Assembly: GCF_900182955.1 (NCBI RefSeq)
Contig: NZ_FXUL01000033.1
Span: 1 to 58,403, forward strand
Direction of reading: 5' to 3'
DNA: 58,403 nucleotides
Origin: Noviherbaspirillum suwonense
GTDB lineage: Bacteria > Pseudomonadota > Gammaproteobacteria > Burkholderiales > Burkholderiaceae_D
In this document: in pieces, positions 1 to 9,848 of the stretch
Layout: each line of letters begins with the position of its first letter
How positions within the stretch are numbered: position 1 is the first letter of the stretch
Translations under genes and position numbers: made by a program
The notes under the pieces: model-generated
Told to the model about the DNA's origin: nothing
What the model saw: the letters and a program-made list of their open reading frames with translations, nothing else
Databases searched by the model: none

Positions 1-271
1 GGTTCCGCTGTGACACGGAACCGTCGCTCACTCAAAATACTGACAGTTGTGTTCTTGCGAACCTTTCTGTATTTCTTCTGCGTGAGCACTTGCTTTATAT
101 AACTTGAGCATTCCGGCATTGCTGCCGGTGCACTCCATCAAGTGCCCACACTTATCGGCTGTTAGTTGTTAAAGAACTTTCGATGTGGCAGAGCGTTGTG
201 TCTGCCTGTCGTTGCTGCTTATTCGTTACTGCCTCGCTTGCTGCTGTCTTGCTGCATCAGCGAGGAGGCGA
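1..271 (-). other. 16S rRNA operon leader (rRNA gene lies beyond the left edge)
   Basis: Read on the minus strand, this segment runs from a strong promoter toward the left edge and contains GTTCTTTAACAAC (165-177), which matches the boxA antitermination element of bacterial rRNA leaders. Positions 1-22 form a hairpin with 7-bp arms GGTTCCG/CGGAACC, as expected near a precursor-16S processing stem. There is no credible coding frame. The 16S gene itself is not in the window, so the assignment rests on boxA, the promoter and the leader character. Confidence 0.75.
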
Positions 272-300
272 ATTATAGAGAGGCTTTTTGCGCCCTGCAA
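272..300 (-). promoter_or_regulatory. rRNA-type sigma-70 promoter, leftward
   Basis: On the minus strand TTGCAG (295-300) is separated by exactly 17 nt from a perfect TATAAT (272-277). Upstream (301-345) is an A/T-rich tract resembling an UP element. Downstream of the -10 the bases are GC-rich, like the discriminator of stringently controlled rRNA promoters. It drives the boxA-bearing leader. Positions 301-403, between this promoter and the amidase gene, hold only the AT-rich tract. Confidence 0.8.
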
Positions 301-403
301 GCCCAAATTCAAGGATTTTTCAAAAAGTTTTTGCTCCTTGTTTTTTCGATAAGAACCGGTGGAAGCAGTCGTGCTCCACCGGGTTTCAATCGCTGGGAGG
401 CAA

Positions 404-1801
404 TCAGGCGGGATCGACCGGCAGCACCGGCTGACCGCCGCTCTCGATGTCGCGTCCGGCAGCCAGGCAAAGGTCTTCCCTGAAACGGCCGGCAACGAGC
501 TGGACGCCGACCGGGGTCTTTCCGCTAAAACCGGTCGATACGGTCAGCGCGGGTAATCCAAGCAAGGGCAAGCCAATCTGCGTCATCTGCGCGCTCCATA
601 CCCGCGCGTAGGAGGCATCATCCTTCAGGTCCAGGTTATCGGCGAATGGCAGCTCTGCCGACACCGGCAGCAGGACGACCGGATAATCGACCAGGAACAG
701 CTGCCACATCCGCAGGAGCGTCGCCCGCCGGACCAGCGCATGCGAAATGGCCGGCAGATCCAGTTGTTCGGCCAGCGCCTTGTGCCCAGCAAGTGCGGCC
801 AGCGCCCCGGGATCGTTTTCCTTCAACGCGGCCGCTTCCATGCCGGCATAGCCATCTCCCAGCCACAGTCTAATCTGCAGCTCGGCCGCCTCCTTCAGCG
901 GCGGAAGGTTGTCGACTTCATCGACCCGCCAGCCGCGCGCCCGTAGCCGTTCTGCGGCGTCACGGAGCGCCGACTCAACTTCCGGGGCCGTCTGCAGGCC
1001 GTCAGGCCGTATGCATAGTGCCGCCACCCGCGGCGCATCCGGCCCCTGCAGCGGCGCGGGCACCCACCACGGGTCCCGTGGATCATGCGCCGACAGCGCG
1101 GCCAGTCCCAGTTCGATATCCTCGATCGTGCGCGCGATCGGGCCGGACACGGCCGTCAGCTGCGGCCCGATCGCACGCTCCGGCAGGGCCGCGTTGTAAG
1201 CGGCGACGCGTCCCAGCGTCGGACGCAGGCCGTGCAGGCCACAGGCATACGCCGGATAGCGTACCGACCCCGCGATATCGGTGCCGTGCGCCAGGTGGCA
1301 AATACCGGCGGCGACAGCGGCGGCGGCCCCGCCGGAGGAACCGCCGGGCGTTAGCGCCGGATCGTGCGGGTTGCGGGTGCTGCCGTGAAGCTGGTTGCTG
1401 GTGAACCAGCGGTAGCTGAAAGCAGGCGTGTTGGTGCGACCCAGGATGAGCGCGCCGGCCTTGCGCAGGTTGTCCACGACCGGGCTGTTGGATTGGGCGA
1501 TCAGATCCTTTTGCAGGGTGACGCCGTTGGTCGTGGCGTAACCGGCCTGGTCCACATTGACTTTCACCGTGACTGGCACGCCCGCCAGGATGCCCAATGG
1601 CTCGTTGCGGGAGCGGGCCGCATCGGCGGAGTCGGCCTGGTTCAGCACATCGTCCGGGCGAAAATCGACCACGGCATTGATCGAAGGGTTGACGGCGGCA
1701 AGCCGGTCCAATGCGGCTTGCGCCAGTTCCCGAGCTGAAACATCGCCGGCCCGGAACATTGCTGTTGCCTGTGCTGCCGATAAGCGCCACAAATCAGACA
1801 T
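404..1801 (-). CDS. Amidase (amidase-signature family)
   Basis: Predicted cytoplasmic amide hydrolase of about 465 residues, a normal length for the family. The Ser-cisSer-Lys triad can be read: Lys about 80 in GVPVTVKVNVD, the glycine-serine loop GGSSGG about 153-158, and the nucleophile Ser about 179 in GTDIAGSVRYPA. The start at MSDLW is preferred because AGGAAG sits six bases upstream; an in-frame ATG six codons earlier lacks such a site. The substrate cannot be read from sequence; AtzF/GatA-like relatives act on very different amides. It is divergent from the small gene at 1945, and the 140-bp gap contains the palindrome TGTGCACA. Confidence 0.85.
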   Translation of the reverse strand: MSDLWRLSAAQATAMFRAGDVSARELAQAALDRLAAVNPSINAVVDFRPDDVLNQADSADAARSRNEPLGILAGVPVTVKVNVDQAGYATTNGVTLQKDLIAQSNSPVVDNLRKAGALILGRTNTPAFSYRWFTSNQLHGSTRNPHDPALTPGGSSGGAAAAVAAGICHLAHGTDIAGSVRYPAYACGLHGLRPTLGRVAAYNAALPERAIGPQLTAVSGPIARTIEDIELGLAALSAHDPRDPWWVPAPLQGPDAPRVAALCIRPDGLQTAPEVESALRDAAERLRARGWRVDEVDNLPPLKEAAELQIRLWLGDGYAGMEAAALKENDPGALAALAGHKALAEQLDLPAISHALVRRATLLRMWQLFLVDYPVVLLPVSAELPFADNLDLKDDASYARVWSAQMTQIGLPLLGLPALTVSTGFSGKTPVGVQLVAGRFREDLCLAAGRDIESGGQPVLPVDPA

Positions 1802-1944
1802 GTCTCTTCCTTTTCTCATTTATAGAGTTGTTTTATTGTTAATGTTGTGTGCACAGTTGTTTCTCGTCAAATCCCCCCATAAATTGTTCTATTTGCAACT
1901 ATTTTGATGCTACGATGGTTTTTCAAAAGGGGAGGAAACAAGCC

Positions 1945-2271
1945 ATGATGATCAAGATGCTGCTCGAAGAAGCCGGCCAGTATTTTTACTGCGAAGCCCG
2001 AAAAACGGCTCACCATGAATTTGAAGGCATTGTTCATTTCCTTCACAAGGTCGGCGACGGCAATGCCTTCGTGCGCGGCAAGACCCACCATGTCAAGACG
2101 ACCTTCGATGCCCGCAACGACGCGCTGACGGCCGCCGAGCGCTACGGGAAGCAGATTGCCATGCAGCTTGCGCAACCGTCGAAATTGCCGACCGACGGCG
2201 GATGCTTCGAACCGGGCGCGCAAAATGCCGGACGCATGTCCGCGGCGCCGCAGGAGAAATCTGCCTGTTAA
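1945..2271 (+). CDS. Conserved hypothetical protein
   Basis: A 108-residue soluble protein with no signal peptide or membrane segment. The start at MMIKML is supported by the strong ribosome-binding site AGGGGAGG about 10 bases upstream. The middle (HHEFEGIVHFLHKVGDGN, followed by a RARNDAL-like acidic/basic helix) looks like a compact alpha/beta fold, and the tail after about residue 80 is low in structure. I do not recognise the family. The opposite strand also has an open frame here, but it lacks a comparable ribosome-binding site. Confidence 0.6.
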   Translation: MMIKMLLEEAGQYFYCEARKTAHHEFEGIVHFLHKVGDGNAFVRGKTHHVKTTFDARNDALTAAERYGKQIAMQLAQPSKLPTDGGCFEPGAQNAGRMSAAPQEKSAC

Positions 2272-2331
2272 GCATGGCGATGGTCCGACGCGACCAGCCC
2301 GGGACCGGGCAAGTCGCGTCAACTGCCTAAC

Positions 2332-2775
2332 TCAGGGCGCCATTTGCAAACGTACCTCGCCGCCCGGGTAGGCGGCGCTGTGGACGTTCAGATACAGCTT
2401 GCCTTCCTTTAGTGCTTCGTACTGCGCATCGGTGAGCTTTGCGCCAGCGGGCACGCTGAAGGTCATCGGTGCGGTCTTGACGAGCGGCACGACAACCGGG
2501 CCGTTGGCTCCCCTTGCACCCTGGTGAATGTGCGCCATCGTCGGCTCCATGCCGGTCACGATCACCGCGCCGCTCACCGAGCGGTCGGAAGCGACCGAGA
2601 TGGTGCTGCGGCCTGAAGCCGACGTGGACACCGGCGGCACTTCCTGCGCACCCGTCAATGCGGGGCTGGTTTTCTCGGTGATGCCGCCGCCGCCTCCCAT
2701 TGAAGAACAGGCTGCGGCGAGCAATACGATGGCAGCAGCGGAAGCCAACCTGACTGTCTTGCTGAAATAATGCAT
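2332..2775 (-). CDS. CHRD-domain lipoprotein
   Basis: A 147-residue protein that starts with a lipoprotein signal peptide (lipobox LAAAC, Cys about 23) and a Gly-rich linker, then a single CHRD domain (about 38-147). The domain shows LTGAQEVPPV, MAHIHQG, and the C-terminal YLNVHSAAYPGGEVRLQ typical of the family. It is expected to be anchored in the outer membrane or periplasm. CHRD domains are beta-rich and of uncertain biochemical role. Convergent with the gene at 1945; a GGAG ribosome-binding site lies about 10 bases before the ATG. Confidence 0.85.
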   Translation of the reverse strand: MHYFSKTVRLASAAAIVLLAAACSSMGGGGGITEKTSPALTGAQEVPPVSTSASGRSTISVASDRSVSGAVIVTGMEPTMAHIHQGARGANGPVVVPLVKTAPMTFSVPAGAKLTDAQYEALKEGKLYLNVHSAAYPGGEVRLQMAP

Positions 2776-2894
2776 GTCATGTCTCCAGGAGTTCGAGTTA
2801 TTGGACGCGCCCGCAACGTGCCGACCTGCAGGGCGCGATTAGCGGACACCTTGCATACTACGCAACCCTTACGCTGTTGTCATGCGTACAAGCA

Positions 2895-5800
2895 TTAACC
2901 GTGCGTGGCGCCAGGCGTCGCTGGCGCCTCCTGCATGTCTGGTTTGCCATATCCACCGCCGCCCGGCGTCTCGATCACGAAGACATCGCCGGCATGCATG
3001 TCGGTGCTTGCGACAAAGCTGAATTCCTCCTCGCGTCCTTCGGCCCGGACCACGTAGTTGCGGCCGCAGGCGCCCGGTTCGCCCCCGGCGGCGCCGAATG
3101 GCGGAATCAGGCGGTTATTCGAGAGGATGGAAGCCGTCATTTTTTCCAAGAAACGTATCTTGCGTATGCTGCCGTTGCCGCCATGCCAGCGGCCCGGTCC
3201 GCCGGATCGCGGCCGGATTTCATAGCTCTCCAGCCGCACCGGATAGCGCCATTCGAGCACTTCGGGGTCGGTCAGGCGCGAATTGGTCATGTGTGTCTGG
3301 ACCACGTCCGTTCCGTCGAAGCCTTCGCCCGCGCCCGAGCCGCCGGAAATGGTCTCGTAATACTGATGCTGCGCATTGCCGAATGTGAAGTTGTTCATGG
3401 TGCCCGGCGAGGATGCCAGCGTCCCGAGGGCGCCGTAGAGCGCATTGGTGATGCAGCTCGATGTTTCGACATTGCCGGACACGACCGCGGCCGGGTAGCG
3501 CGGGTTGAGCATCGAGCCTTCGGGAATGATCACGTTCAGCGGCTTCAGGCAGCCGGCGTTGAGAGGGATGTCGTCATCGACGAGCGTCCGGAACACATAG
3601 AGAACGGCTGCCATGCAGATGGCGCTCGGCGCATTGAAGTTGTTGGGCAGCTGCGGCGAGGTGCCGGTGAAGTCGATGTCGGCAGTGCGTTCGGCATGAT
3701 GGACCCGGATCGCCACCCTGATCAGCGCGCCATTGTCGAGCCGGTATTCGAAGGAGGAATCGGCCAGCGTCGGGATGACGCGGCGCACCGCTTCCTCGGC
3801 ATTGTCCTGGACGTGGTTCATATAGGCCCGGACCACGTCCAGCCCGAAGTGCCCGACCATCTTCAGCAGCTCGTCGACGCCTTTCTGGTTGGCCGCGACC
3901 TGGGCCTGGAGGTCCGCCAGGTTCTGGCTGATATTACGCGCCGGGTAGCGGCCGGAGGACAGCAGCGCCACCGTTTCCGCTTCGAGCAAGCGTCCGGCGC
4001 TGACCAGCTTGAAATTATTGATCAGCACGCCCTCTTCTTCCACGACGGTGCTGTCCGGCGGCATAGAGCCCGGCGTGATGCCGCCGATGTCCGCATGGTG
4101 ACCCCGGGAGCCGACATAGAACAGCACATCGCGGCCGTTGGCGTCGAAGGCAGGGGTAATCACGGTCACGTCGGGCAGATGGGTGCCGCCGTGATAGGGA
4201 TCGTTGAGCATGTAAACATCGCCCGGCCGCATCCTGCCGGCATTTTCGCGCATGATGGTCTTGATGCTTTCACCCATCGACCCGAGGTGGACCGGGATGT
4301 GCGGCGCATTGGCAATCAGGTTGCCGCCAGCATCGAACAGCGCGCAGGAAAAATCCAGGCGCTCCTTGATGTTGACCGAGAAAGCCGTGTTCTGGAGGCG
4401 CAACCCCATCTGCTCGGCGATCGACATGAACAGGTTATTGAAGACTTCCAGCAGCACCGGGTCGGCCTCGGTGCCGATTGCGCGTCGCACCGGGCGCGCC
4501 TCGGTGCGGCGCATGACCAGGTGGTCGAGCGCGGTGACCTCGCCCGACCAGCCGGGCTCGACGATATTGGTCGCATTGCGTTCGGCGATGATGGCCGGCC
4601 CGCGCACCAGGTCGCCGGCGCGCATCTCCTCGCGCAGGTATAGCGCGGTCTCGTGCCACTGGCCGCACGAGAATAATTGCACGGTATCGGCAGCGACCAG
4701 CGGACCGTCGCGCGGGCCAATCTGCTCGGGCGTCGCCATGTCGCCATCCGACGCCCCGATGGCCTCGACCGAAATGGCTTCGACGACCAGCTCCCTGCCG
4801 CTCATCAGGAAGGAATAGCGCTTGCGGTAGGCCTCTTCGAACTGGCTACACATGGCGTCGATGCCGGCGAAGTCGACCACGATCGCCGAGTCGGTGCCGG
4901 CATAGCGCAGATGCGCGCGCTCCACGACCCGGATGCGGCCGGCGTCCATGCCCTGGGCGACGAGTCCCGCGCTGGCCCGCTGAGACAGCGCGGCCAGCTC
5001 GGCGCGGAGCCGTTCGGCCAGTTCTGCGTCCAGGCTGGCTTCGACCGCCTGCTCGAGCATGACGGTCTGGTCGGCCAGGCCCATGCCGTAGGCCGACAGC
5101 ACGCCCGCCAGCGGATGGGCGAAGACCCTAGTCATGCCCAGCGCATCCGCGGCCAGGCAGGCATGCTGGCCGCCGGCGCCGCCGAAGGTGGTCAGCGTGT
5201 AGCCGGTCACGTCATGGCCCCGCTGGACGGAGATGAACTTGATGGCGTTGGCCATGTTCCCTACCGCAATCTCGATATAGCCCTCGGCGACTTCCTCCGG
5301 CGTGCGCCGTTTTCCGGTGGCGCGATGGATTTCATCGGCGAGCGCGCTGAACTTGCGGACGACGACGTCGCGGTCGAGCGGCTGATCGGCATTGCTGCCG
5401 AACACGGCCGGAAAATAGGCGGGCTGGATCTTGCCCAGCATGACATTGCAGTCCGTGACGGTAAGCGGTCCGCCGCGCCGGTAGCAGGCTGGGCCGGGAT
5501 TCGCGCCGGCGCTGTCGGGCCCGACACGAAGACGGCTGCCATCGAAATGCAGGATGGAGCCACCGCCGGCGGCGACGGTATGGATGCTCATCATCGGGGC
5601 GCGCATGCGCACGCCGGCGACCTGGGTCTCGAACTCGCGCTCGAACTCGCCTGCATAGTGGGATACGTCGGTCGACGTGCCGCCCATGTCGAAGCCGATG
5701 ATGCGGTCGAAGCCGGCGGTTTTCGCGGTGCGCACCATGCCGACGATGCCGCCGGCGGGACCGGAAAGGATGGAGTCCTTGCCCTGGAAGCTGCGGGCGT

Positions 5801-6566
5801 CGGTCAGTCCGCCGTTGCTTTGCATGAACAGCAGGCGCACGCCGTTCATCTGGCCGGCGACCTGGTCGACATAGCGGCGCAGTATCGGCGACAGGTAGGC
5901 GTCAACCACGGTGGTGTCGCCGCGGGACACGAATTTCATCATCGGGCTGACCTTGTGCGAGACCGATACCTGCGTGTAGCCGACCTCCCTGGCAATTGCC
6001 TCGACGCGCTGTTCATGTTCGGCGTAGCGGTAGCCATGCATCAGCACGATGGCGGCGGTCCGGTAGCCCGCCGCGTAACGTGTCTCCAGCGCTTGCCTGA
6101 CCGCGGCCTCGTCCAGCGGCAGGACCACCTTGCCGTGCGCGTCCAGCCGCTCGTCGACCTCGATGACTTCCCGGTAAAGCAGTTCGGGCAACACGATGTG
6201 CCGGTCGAACAGCCGGGGCCGGTTCTGGTAGGCGATGCGCAGCGCATCCCGGAAGCCGCGGGTCACCAGCAGCACCAGCGGCTCGCCCTTGCGCTCGAGC
6301 AGCGCATTGGTAGCCACTGTCGTGCCCATCTTTACCGCTTCGACCAGCGCCTGCGGGATGGCTTCGAATGCGTCCAGGCCCAGCATCTTCCTGATGCCGG
6401 CGACAGCCGCATCCGGGTATTGCTCGGGGTTTTCCGACAGCAGCTTATGGGTCTGCAGGCTGCCATCCGGGCGGCGGGCCACGATGTCGGTAAAGGTGCC
6501 GCCGCGGTCTATCCAGAACTGCCATCGTTTATCGGACTGGCCAAGTGAAACCGGCGTTTGCTTCAT
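2895..6566 (-). CDS. 5-oxoprolinase-type hydantoinase A/B fusion
   Basis: A 1223-residue protein matching full-length ATP-dependent 5-oxoprolinase. The N-terminal hydantoinase A half has the sugar-kinase-like phosphate loop [13 protein letters not shown] (about 19-31) and the second loop [11 protein letters not shown] (about 292-302). The hydantoinase B half begins near residue 700 ([15 protein letters not shown]) and ends with TPGGGGYG. The family cleaves cyclic amides such as 5-oxo-L-proline or hydantoins using ATP. It is divergent from the TRAP operon at 6811, so the TRAP substrate may be the cyclic amide or its product. Hydantoin or N-methylhydantoin specificity is possible. Confidence 0.88.
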   Translation of the reverse strand: MKQTPVSLGQSDKRWQFWIDRGGTFTDIVARRPDGSLQTHKLLSENPEQYPDAAVAGIRKMLGLDAFEAIPQALVEAVKMGTTVATNALLERKGEPLVLLVTRGFRDALRIAYQNRPRLFDRHIVLPELLYREVIEVDERLDAHGKVVLPLDEAAVRQALETRYAAGYRTAAIVLMHGYRYAEHEQRVEAIAREVGYTQVSVSHKVSPMMKFVSRGDTTVVDAYLSPILRRYVDQVAGQMNGVRLLFMQSNGGLTDARSFQGKDSILSGPAGGIVGMVRTAKTAGFDRIIGFDMGGTSTDVSHYAGEFEREFETQVAGVRMRAPMMSIHTVAAGGGSILHFDGSRLRVGPDSAGANPGPACYRRGGPLTVTDCNVMLGKIQPAYFPAVFGSNADQPLDRDVVVRKFSALADEIHRATGKRRTPEEVAEGYIEIAVGNMANAIKFISVQRGHDVTGYTLTTFGGAGGQHACLAADALGMTRVFAHPLAGVLSAYGMGLADQTVMLEQAVEASLDAELAERLRAELAALSQRASAGLVAQGMDAGRIRVVERAHLRYAGTDSAIVVDFAGIDAMCSQFEEAYRKRYSFLMSGRELVVEAISVEAIGASDGDMATPEQIGPRDGPLVAADTVQLFSCGQWHETALYLREEMRAGDLVRGPAIIAERNATNIVEPGWSGEVTALDHLVMRRTEARPVRRAIGTEADPVLLEVFNNLFMSIAEQMGLRLQNTAFSVNIKERLDFSCALFDAGGNLIANAPHIPVHLGSMGESIKTIMRENAGRMRPGDVYMLNDPYHGGTHLPDVTVITPAFDANGRDVLFYVGSRGHHADIGGITPGSMPPDSTVVEEEGVLINNFKLVSAGRLLEAETVALLSSGRYPARNISQNLADLQAQVAANQKGVDELLKMVGHFGLDVVRAYMNHVQDNAEEAVRRVIPTLADSSFEYRLDNGALIRVAIRVHHAERTADIDFTGTSPQLPNNFNAPSAICMAAVLYVFRTLVDDDIPLNAGCLKPLNVIIPEGSMLNPRYPAAVVSGNVETSSCITNALYGALGTLASSPGTMNNFTFGNAQHQYYETISGGSGAGEGFDGTDVVQTHMTNSRLTDPEVLEWRYPVRLESYEIRPRSGGPGRWHGGNGSIRKIRFLEKMTASILSNNRLIPPFGAAGGEPGACGRNYVVRAEGREEEFSFVASTDMHAGDVFVIETPGGGGYGKPDMQEAPATPGATHG

Positions 6567-6810
6567 GTGCTTGTCTCCGTCTTGATGAAAGGCTGGCAGC
6601 GCGGGGGGCGCTTCAGGATAGTCTGACGCGCATTATGCCAACAAAATTCTATTAACTTGTATACGTTTTATTTGATAATTTATTTACATACTGTTTTTAT
6701 AAATTCCGGCATCCGTTGCGAATAATGTGGTCGGCAGCCTTCGTAGAGGGGAACAAGATGCAAATTTTTTCCACCTAGCCCAGGCTCATTCACCTAGCCA
6801 GGAGACAAAG
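6567..6810. promoter_or_regulatory. Divergent promoter region, oxoprolinase/TRAP
   Basis: A 244-bp AT-rich divergent intergenic region. TTGTATACG at 6657-6665 carries the GTATAC core seen in many GntR/FCD operators. The nearest regulator is the MarR-like gene at 9849, so the cognate protein is unknown. Confidence 0.4.
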
Positions 6811-7785
6811 ATGATCACTAAACGCAGCCTGTTCATTGCTATCGCACTAATGGGCGCTTATTGCACAGCCGGTGCCCAGACCACATGGGACTTTCCCACC
6901 GGTTATTCCGCCAACAGTTTCCAAACTGAAAACGTGGTCCAGTTCGCCAAGGATGTCGAGAAGGCAAGCGGCGGCAAGCTCACGATGACGGTGCATGTGA
7001 ACGGCTCCCTGTACAAGGCCAACGAAATCAAGCGCGCCGTGCAGACCGGGCAGGCGCAGATCGGCGAATTCCTTCTTTCCGGCGCTGCCAATGAAAACCC
7101 GCTGTTCGGCGTCGATGCAGTTCCCTTCCTCGCCAGCAGCTACGCGGACGCCAGGCGGCTGTCCGAATCGTCCCGTCCCGCGGTCGAGAAGGCGCTGGCA
7201 ACGCAGGGGCTGAAGCTGCTGTTCGTCTCGCCCTGGCCGGGACAGAGCCTGTATTCAATCAAGCCCGTGGCGTCGGTTGCCGACCTGCGCGGCACCAAGA
7301 TGCGCACCTATAACCCGGCGACCAACCGCATCGCGCAATTGATGAAGGCGCAACCGGCGACCATACAGCTGGCGGAACTGGGGCAGGCGCTGGCGACCGG
7401 CGCGGTAGACAATTTCCTGACCTCGAATGCGAGCGGCGTCGAAAACAAGCTGTACGAACAGGTCAAGCATTTTTACGAGGTCAATGCCTGGTTTCCAAAG
7501 AATGCGATCGTCGTCAGCCAGAAGGCATTTGACGGCTTGAACCCCGCCGCGCAGGAAGCGGTGGTGAACGCGGCCAGGGAAGCGGAAGTCCGCGCCTGGA
7601 AAGTCAGCCAGCAAAAGAGCACCGAGTTCACCGCACAGCTTGCCGCCAACGGCATGAAGGTCGCGGTGCCAGGGCCGGCGTTCCAGGCCGAGCTGAAGAC
7701 GATAGGCGACGCCATGACTGCCGAGTGGATCAAGACCGCAGGCGAACAGGGCCGGCAAATCGTCGAGGCCTACCGGAAGAATTAA
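6811..7785 (+). CDS. dctP: TRAP transporter solute-binding protein (DctP family)
   Basis: A 324-residue periplasmic substrate-binding protein. The start at MITKRS follows GGAG with eight bases spacing. The signal peptide ends near AGA-QTTWDF. The body has DctP features: ASGGKLTMTVHVNGSLYKANEIKRAVQTGQAQIGEF near the N terminus, the PWPGQSLYSIKPV segment, and LRGTKMRTYNPATNRI with the conserved arginine that usually binds the substrate carboxylate. First gene of a dctP-dctQ-dctM operon, divergent from the oxoprolinase. The substrate is probably an organic acid, perhaps pyroglutamate or a related compound (inference from context). Confidence 0.9.
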   Translation: MITKRSLFIAIALMGAYCTAGAQTTWDFPTGYSANSFQTENVVQFAKDVEKASGGKLTMTVHVNGSLYKANEIKRAVQTGQAQIGEFLLSGAANENPLFGVDAVPFLASSYADARRLSESSRPAVEKALATQGLKLLFVSPWPGQSLYSIKPVASVADLRGTKMRTYNPATNRIAQLMKAQPATIQLAELGQALATGAVDNFLTSNASGVENKLYEQVKHFYEVNAWFPKNAIVVSQKAFDGLNPAAQEAVVNAAREAEVRAWKVSQQKSTEFTAQLAANGMKVAVPGPAFQAELKTIGDAMTAEWIKTAGEQGRQIVEAYRKN

Positions 7786-7795
7786 GGACGCCATA

Positions 7796-7826
7796 AAAGC
7801 CATCTCCCGCAGATGGCTTTTTTATT
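7796..7826 (+). terminator. Intrinsic terminator/attenuator after dctP
   Basis: Perfect 10-bp stem AAAGCCATCT/AGATGGCTTT with a 5-nt loop (7806-7810), then TTTATT. It lies between dctP and dctQ, so it probably reduces expression of the membrane subunits relative to the binding protein. Confidence 0.8.
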
Positions 7827-7905
7827 GGGCTGAAATAAGCAGACCGCAGTACCGAAGGATTTTTTCCGCCCTGAAACGGCGCACGGCATTTCACAAGAGG
7901 CAAAA

Positions 7906-8418
7906 ATGCGAAACCTGTTAGACCGCTTTTACCAGGGGCTGCTTTATCTGGCGGCCCTGTCCATGGTTGTTACGCTGCTGGCGATACTGATCGGCGTCGC
8001 CGCCCGCGAATTCAGCCTGGACCTGCCCGGCCTCGACGCCTATGCCGGCTATTCCATCGCCGCCTCGCTGTTTCTGGCGCTGCCGGCGACGCTACGCAAT
8101 GGCGACCATATCCGCGTGACCCTGCTGCTGGGGAAGCTGCGCGGCACGCCGCGCAAGGTGCTGGACTACTGGTGCCTGCTATCGGCCACTGGGCTGACCG
8201 GCTATCTGGCCTGGTATGCGGCGCGGCTGGTCTATGTGTCCTATGCAACCCACGACATATCGGGCGGCGCCGACGCGACGCCCTTGTGGATTCCGCAGGT
8301 GGCGATGGCCGTGGGCGCGTTCGGGCTGGCGCTGGCCTTTGTCGAAGACCTGGTCCTGAAGCTGTCAGGCGAGGAAGTGAATGTGGATCCCGCGGCCGAA
8401 ATGGCCCGCACCGAGTAG
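7906..8418 (+). CDS. dctQ: TRAP transporter small permease (DctQ)
   Basis: A 170-residue inner-membrane protein with four predicted hydrophobic segments (about 13-35, 48-64, 90-112, 128-150), the usual topology of DctQ subunits. The loop ATLRNGDHIRVTLL is a DctQ hallmark. It pairs with the DctM permease that begins ten bases after its stop, so the two are almost certainly cotranslated. A ribosome-binding site-like AAGAGGCAAAA precedes the ATG. Confidence 0.88.
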   Translation: MRNLLDRFYQGLLYLAALSMVVTLLAILIGVAAREFSLDLPGLDAYAGYSIAASLFLALPATLRNGDHIRVTLLLGKLRGTPRKVLDYWCLLSATGLTGYLAWYAARLVYVSYATHDISGGADATPLWIPQVAMAVGAFGLALAFVEDLVLKLSGEEVNVDPAAEMARTE

Positions 8419-8428
8419 GAGCAATACA

Positions 8429-9724
8429 ATGGAACTGATGATTACCTTCCTGCTGATCGGGCTGCTGCTCGCGGTATTGGGCTCCGGACTCTGGATAGGC
8501 CTGTCCTTGCTTGGCGTGGCCGTATTCGCGATGGAAACGCTGACCAGCCGCCCGACCGGCGACAGCATGGCGCTCACCATCTGGGGTTCGACGTCCAGCT
8601 GGACCCTGACCGCGCTGCCGCTGTTTCTATGGATGGGAGAAATCCTGTTCCGCAGCAAGCTGTCCGAGGACATGTTTCGCGGGCTGGCGCCCTGGCTGGA
8701 GCGGCTGCCGGGCCGCCTTCTCCATGTCAACATCATCGGCTGCGCCATCTTTGCGGCAGTGTCGGGCTCGTCGGCGGCCACCTGCGCCACCATCGGCAAG
8801 ATCGCCTTGCCCGAACTGAAGAAGCGCGGCTACCCGGACGACATCGCCATCGGCACGCTGGCCGGCGCCGGCACGCTGGGCCTGCTGATTCCGCCGTCCA
8901 TCATCATGATCGTCTATGGCGTGGCAGCCAACGTATCAATCGCCAAGCTGTTCCTGGCCGGCGTGCTGCCGGGCATCATGCTGGCGCTGCTGTTCATGGG
9001 ATACGTGATGGTGTGGTCGCTGCTGCATCCCGGCGCCATCCCGGCAGCGGGCGAACGCACTAGCCTGCGCGAGAAATTGCATGCGTCGCGCCACCTGATC
9101 CCGGTCGTCAGCCTGATCTGCCTGGTCCTCGGCTCGATCTATTCCGGCGTGGCCACCGCGACCGAGGCGGCTGCGTTCGGCGTCGCCGGCTCGCTGCTGC
9201 TGTCGAAGGTCGAAGGGACGCTGAACTGGAAGACCCTGAAGGAAGGTCTGCTGGGCGCCACGCGCATTTATTGCATGATCGGACTGATCCTTGCCGGAGC
9301 CGCCTTTCTCACCCTGGCCATGGGTTTCATCGGCCTGCCCCGGCACCTGGCCGAGTTCGTCGGTTCCCTGAACCTGTCGCCGTTCATGCTGATCCTGGCG
9401 CTGATCGTTTTTTTCGTGGTGCTGGGCTGCTTCCTCGACGGCATTTCGATGGTGGTGCTGACCATATCGGTGCTGCTGCCGACGGTGGAAAAGGCCGGCA
9501 TCGACCTCGTCTGGTTCGGCATTTTCATCGTGCTGGTGGTGGAGATGGCGCAGATCACGCCGCCGGTCGGCTTCAATCTGTTCGTGCTGCAGAGCCTGAC
9601 CAAAAAGGAGATCAGCACGATTGCCCGAAATGCGCTCCCGCTGTTCTTCCTGATGCTGGCGGCGGTTCTGCTGGTGTATTTTGTTCCAGGTATTGTTACC
9701 ATGCTGCCGCAGCAGATGCGATAA
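8429..9724 (+). CDS. dctM: TRAP transporter large permease (DctM)
   Basis: A 431-residue integral membrane protein with about 12 hydrophobic segments, the catalytic sodium-dependent subunit of a TRAP system. Typical motifs are AAVSGSSAATCATIGKIALPELKKRGY (about 105-131) and LGLLIPPSIIMIVYGVAANVSI. The C-terminal half has LGCFLDGISMVVLT and EMAQITPPVGFNLFVLQSLT. The start at MELMITF is supported by AGGAG overlapping the dctQ stop region. Length and motifs are normal. Confidence 0.92.
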   Translation: MELMITFLLIGLLLAVLGSGLWIGLSLLGVAVFAMETLTSRPTGDSMALTIWGSTSSWTLTALPLFLWMGEILFRSKLSEDMFRGLAPWLERLPGRLLHVNIIGCAIFAAVSGSSAATCATIGKIALPELKKRGYPDDIAIGTLAGAGTLGLLIPPSIIMIVYGVAANVSIAKLFLAGVLPGIMLALLFMGYVMVWSLLHPGAIPAAGERTSLREKLHASRHLIPVVSLICLVLGSIYSGVATATEAAAFGVAGSLLLSKVEGTLNWKTLKEGLLGATRIYCMIGLILAGAAFLTLAMGFIGLPRHLAEFVGSLNLSPFMLILALIVFFVVLGCFLDGISMVVLTISVLLPTVEKAGIDLVWFGIFIVLVVEMAQITPPVGFNLFVLQSLTKKEISTIARNALPLFFLMLAAVLLVYFVPGIVTMLPQQMR

Positions 9725-9848
9725 GCATTGCTGCCCGGTCACTGGCCGGGCGCCAGGACAATGACCGGGTGGCCGCTCCAGCACCGGAAAGCGCCGGCTC
9801 CTGCGGATCGCATGGGCCGGCCCGGCGTTCACCAGGAGTCCAGCAGCC

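Noticed and set aside
1867-2322. 151-residue minus-strand frame over the small gene at 1945
   Set aside because: No ribosome-binding site, whereas the plus frame has AGGGGAGG at the right distance.
4677-6548. Long open frame (623 residues) on the plus strand opposite the oxoprolinase gene
   Set aside because: Antisense shadow of a high-GC gene; the translation is low-complexity His/Asp/Gly/Arg-rich, with no family motif or ribosome-binding site. The minus-strand product is a full-length recognised protein.
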